DNA of 64,000 nucleotides from Sphagnum compactum (lineage: Eukaryota; Bryophyta; Sphagnopsida; Sphagnales), in NCBI GenBank assembly GCA_965153455.1, contig OZ234494.1, positions 6,200,001-6,264,000 of the forward strand, given 5' to 3'. Below the pieces are notes generated by a model. That model saw nothing but the letters and a program-made list of their open reading frames with translations, made no database searches and was not told the origin of the DNA. This document shows positions 60,468 to 64,000 of this stretch, one piece after another. A program made the position numbers and the translations under genes. Each line of letters opens with the position of its first letter. Positions within the stretch are counted from its first letter, which is position 1.

Positions 60468-63400
60468 CCCCCCTCCACGCCGCTCCTTTCTTTGTTTCCT
60501 ATCTCTTGGCAGCAGCAGGTGAAAAAGATTGTGTACGTTTTGGCAGAAGACAGGCTTCCTTTTGTTTGTTTGTTTGACAACCAACAACTTTCTTTACAAT
60601 TTTTTCTTTCCCCAACAGCTCAGTATGGACCCATGGACCAGGTAAGCATTAGTTAGGTCTGTTAAAACTCGAGCCTAGCTACAACATCGTCAAGCAACCG
60701 GGCCATCTACAAAGGTGCTTTCCATTACATACTCGAAAGTGGGCCCGGCCATGCCTGATTCCACCTCCCAGCAAGTCCATAGGTAAGTTTGATATCGATG
60801 TCGGTTCTCAACAAAGTCATACAAGTTTGTCCAAATGTACTAGATCGATGTTAGTTAGTTTTGTCATTAACTCTAGCTTTGGACTTGTCACCAAGGTTGG
60901 GCACGATAACTGAATTCATACAAGTTTGTTTAGTTCATATGTAGTAAATTGACCTCAGTTAGTTTTGTTGTAACTTTAGCTTTGGGTGAGGTTGAAGTAT
61001 TTTTGACTTCATTTAAACACATTTTCACAAGTGTGAGACATTCAATTTTTGTAAATATGACCGTACGTAAGCAAACAAGACTCAATGTTCTAAAGTGAAT
61101 TCTTACTTTTATGAGTTGAGAGTTGCTAGTTTTGTTGAATCTTGGGATGAAGGTGAATTTTGGGGGGGGCGGGGCGGGCGGGGTGACCAGGATCAAACCC
61201 TTGTTTAAATTGGGCTTTTAGAAAAAAAAGTTGAAAACATTCTTGCAAAATTGAATCCTAAGGCGAGGGTCATATTCCCAAAATAAAGACTTAAAAAACA
61301 AGGTAAATGGTCATTTGAAGCATCAAAAGTTAGGCTCACAAAATGATTCTTGATCGCTTTAGTTGCCTAACAAAATAAAAGGGTCAAATTAGTTTTGATA
61401 AAAGACCTTGATGTGTTGTTGTAGAGTTCTTTTTGCAAGAGTTACAACTTTAAAAGCTTTGAAATCTAATGCAAAATGTGAAAGTTATGCGACTTTAAAA
61501 TGGCAAGACTCACCATTTGATCATTTTGGAGTTCTTAAAAAAAATGTCATTTCAATACAACCTTTGCAAAAAATTACAATATATATTATAAGAAGAGTGG
61601 TGACTTTTGAATTTATGCCTCATCTGTGCATTATTTTGATCCCAAATTACATTAATTTCAATCGTTTTTATTTTTATTTGGTTTGTGTAATTCAACATGA
61701 CCATGAACTCAATTTAAGACTTTGTACCAAAGTTCCATCCTAGAACTTCTATGTCATATTTCTTGCTATGGTTAAAGGAATGCCCCTTATTTGCAATTTG
61801 CATCTTATTGCAAAATCAATAATATATATATTTTAAACTATTTTTACCACTTTCAATGTCATATTTCTTGTTATTGGATAAGGAATGCATCTTAAGTTTA
61901 CATCTTATTGCAAAATAAAAAATAGTCAAAATATTCCTATTTTTACCACATTCAATATCATTGTTAATTATACAATGGCCAGGAATGAACACCTCAAACA
62001 TCTAAGGCTTAGAAAGTAAGCAAACTTTGCCATAGCTTAATCCCGCCGCCTCCCCGCCACCCCCCAAAACACCCTCCCTTCAACCTAAACCAAACTTCCA
62101 TGAGTAATTAACTCATGTAATTGGTAGGGGCAAATGGTAAGAGCAATAGGTGTGCAATGTCTCTAGTTGTCCTTAGAAAAAAATTGTCCTTGCCAAAATA
62201 TAAATGTAGAATGCAAGAAAGAAGTGAGGGAATCAAGATTGTGAAATCCTTGTATTATAATGGGTTAATGGGCCCCATATTTGTTTAGAAACATGCTCTC
62301 ACATGGGGATTGCATGGGGAGGGAGGAAAAAAAAAGGAGAGATTTTTGTCTCAATAATATACCATGCACAGTAGTAGTGTGTACAAAATTTAGTGGTAGT
62401 TGAATGAATTTTTTTTTTTAAAAAAAAGGAGAAATATGGAAGGGAAAAAGTTAGGAACCTTCCCAAAATTTAATAGACAAAGCTTTGCAGAAATTTGTAG
62501 GGCACTATCTTAAATGGGTCTTTTACCTATTGATTTCAAGTCTAAAATTGGTCCCACAAAGCAATGGCCTGACATCTGCACAGAATACCAAACATGTTAA
62601 TGAAGAAGAGGGGACAAGTTGGATTTGATGTGAAGGAAAAAGGAACAGAAATTAGGGCTGAAAAAGCCCACAAGAACCTTTGCGTTTCTTTTAGGTTGCT
62701 GTTCATACAAGTGTAGTAGCTTAGCGGTGAACCTGAGAGTAGAAAACTGAAAAATATGGCATTCTCCTCTTTAGAATAGAATCTTCCATGCTGAGCTGAG
62801 CTGAGCTGCAAGAGGGAGACCTAAAAGGAAAGATTTCATGAAACTTCTAGAGAAGACAAAATGAACCCAGCACAAAGAACAGAAAATTTGGTCATTTTTT
62901 GCAAAAGCATAGGAGTAATTTTGCTGGTGTAGTCGGAGGGCACCTTATTACATATAGTAAAGGAAGAATGAAGCTTCCCCTTAATCAGTAGCTACGGACA
63001 TTTATATACTCCATAAATATCAGTTCTACTAAAGAGGAGGGATGCTTAGAGCATGCCCAGTGTGCAATATTTAGGACATCCAGTGCCCAAGCACAAAATG
63101 ATCGCCAGGTTTTGATGGCAGGTGCTTACCATAGGGCCCTGCCTACTACACAAATTCCCAAAAACAGGGTTGGGAAGGGGTGAATATTTTTCTAGTTTGA
63201 ATGGTTCACTGGGTAACTTTTAAAGGTAAAAATAACAAGACATTCAGTAAAAATTTCTCATCTCGCACGCAATGTTTCTATGGACGGCTAGGGTGAACCA
63301 CCAGCACCCACGACTGAACCTTTACCTTTTGGAGTGAGGCATTTTAAATAGTGGCCATATTGTTAGAGCCCAAAAAATGTTAGACTTGAACACAGTGACC

Positions 63401-63903
63401 CTGATTTTGTCTAAGCAATGGGATATTAGTAAATATTTATAAATAATTTAAATGAATTTTCGGATTTTTATCATGATACCAAATTGCGTGCTGGTTCACC
63501 CTTGGACTAGGATCTTTACAGGCAAGAATATGCTATATTATTCCACAAAGTTCAACTGAACTTCATTCGGCCCCATTATTATTATTAGGGTTAAAACCCT
63601 AAGAAAAAGAACTATGATCCTGAACTTGGATTCTTTTGCACACTGTTTGTTGCAGTAGCTACTATACCTAACTGGAAAAAATTATTACAAAGTCCTGATA
63701 TCACGCCTAATGTCTCTACAGACTTTGGATATGTTGTTGTCTTCACACCAACTTCAACAACAAATCCAATCCCGGAGTGCCCATTGACTCCACGTATCCA
63801 AAACCCCCCAAAAGAACACTTTAATCAACTGGCAGGCTCCTCATGACACCAAATCAATTCAACACAAAACCCTCCCCTTACAAGTACCCACTAAAGTAGG
63901 GCC
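60001..63903. other. AT-rich intergenic DNA
   Basis: No recognisable gene. It includes (AAT)n at 60436-60465, repeated AAATTTCGCC words (60.02-60.44 kb), a poly-G/GGGGCGGGCGGGG run near 61163-61182, a near-perfect 35-base duplication (TTTCAATGTCATATTTCTTG context at 61752 and 61852) and a partial copy of the 63.9-kb repeat near 63288. Confidence 0.55.
60436..60465. repeat. (AAT)n microsatellite
   Basis: Ten consecutive AAT units directly after an AAATTTCGCC word. Confidence 0.95.
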
Positions 63904-63973
63904 ACAGTGAACCAGCACCCATGAACGCACCAGATGGCTGTTCTGTCCATGGGACGGGCTGCATTTTCTCACT
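63904..63973 (+). repeat. Dispersed repeat (partner at 45.74-45.81 kb)
   Basis: CAGTGAACCAGCACCCATGA, then ACGCACCAGATGGCTGTTCT, then GTCCATGGGACGGGCTGCAT matches the copy upstream of GPT. The window ends before the right boundary can be seen. Confidence 0.75.
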
Positions 63974-64000
63974 CAATTCCTGACCCTGCATTAACCCACA

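Overview
The window is nuclear DNA from a land plant. Genes have spliceosomal introns with GT-AG borders and predict close relatives of plant housekeeping proteins: ABCF4/GCN4, peptide deformylase 1A, a KORRIGAN-type membrane endoglucanase, GlcNAc-1-phosphate transferase and a LysM-receptor-type kinase. Genes form compact islands separated by long, AT-rich, gene-poor stretches filled with decayed transposon pieces, minisatellites and degenerate telomere-like tracts. That texture, and an intronless KORRIGAN coding region, would suit a large-genome non-seed vascular plant such as a fern or lycophyte. This is inference; no marker in the window proves it.

Layout. 0-11 kb is AT-rich intergenic DNA with tandem repeats and a fossil hAT-like transposase (4.0-4.4 kb). 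11.1-12.4 kb holds an unrecognised decayed coding region, and 13.05-13.2 kb an imperfect inverted repeat. 14.6-18.2 kb is ABCF4 (minus strand, 5 exons, 725 aa) with telo-box repeats and a 25-base poly-G run just upstream. 19.2-21.4 kb is a decayed coiled-coil ORF. 22.5-24.2 kb is peptide deformylase 1A (minus, 5 exons, 310 aa, one GC-AG intron). 24.2-31.3 kb is mostly repeats, including degenerate telomere-like DNA. 31.4-35.0 kb is a KORRIGAN-like GH9 endoglucanase (plus, single coding exon, 613 aa) behind a GC-rich leader. 37.6-39.4 kb is a thymidylate kinase pseudogene (minus) that keeps its introns but has four lesions. 40.5-45.3 kb is GlcNAc-1-P transferase GPT/ALG7 (minus, 11 exons, 431 aa). 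45.7-51 kb is a minisatellite field. 51.1-53.6 kb has a C2H2 zinc-finger exon and a second decayed gene. 56.3-57.5 kb is an LYK4/5-like pseudokinase domain (minus). 57.5-64 kb shows no gene I recognise.

The genes do not form a pathway and probably act independently: translation-associated ATPase, organellar N-terminal Met deformylation, cellulose synthesis, first step of the dolichol-linked glycan, nucleotide metabolism (dead copy) and receptor-type signalling. I found no tRNA, rRNA, CRISPR array or convincing new multi-gene system. The most notable items are the dead thymidylate kinase, the catalytically empty LYK-like kinase with no visible ectodomain, a minisatellite encoding an in-frame CxxC array, and one 13-base motif that recurs in both orientations through repeats of three different periods.
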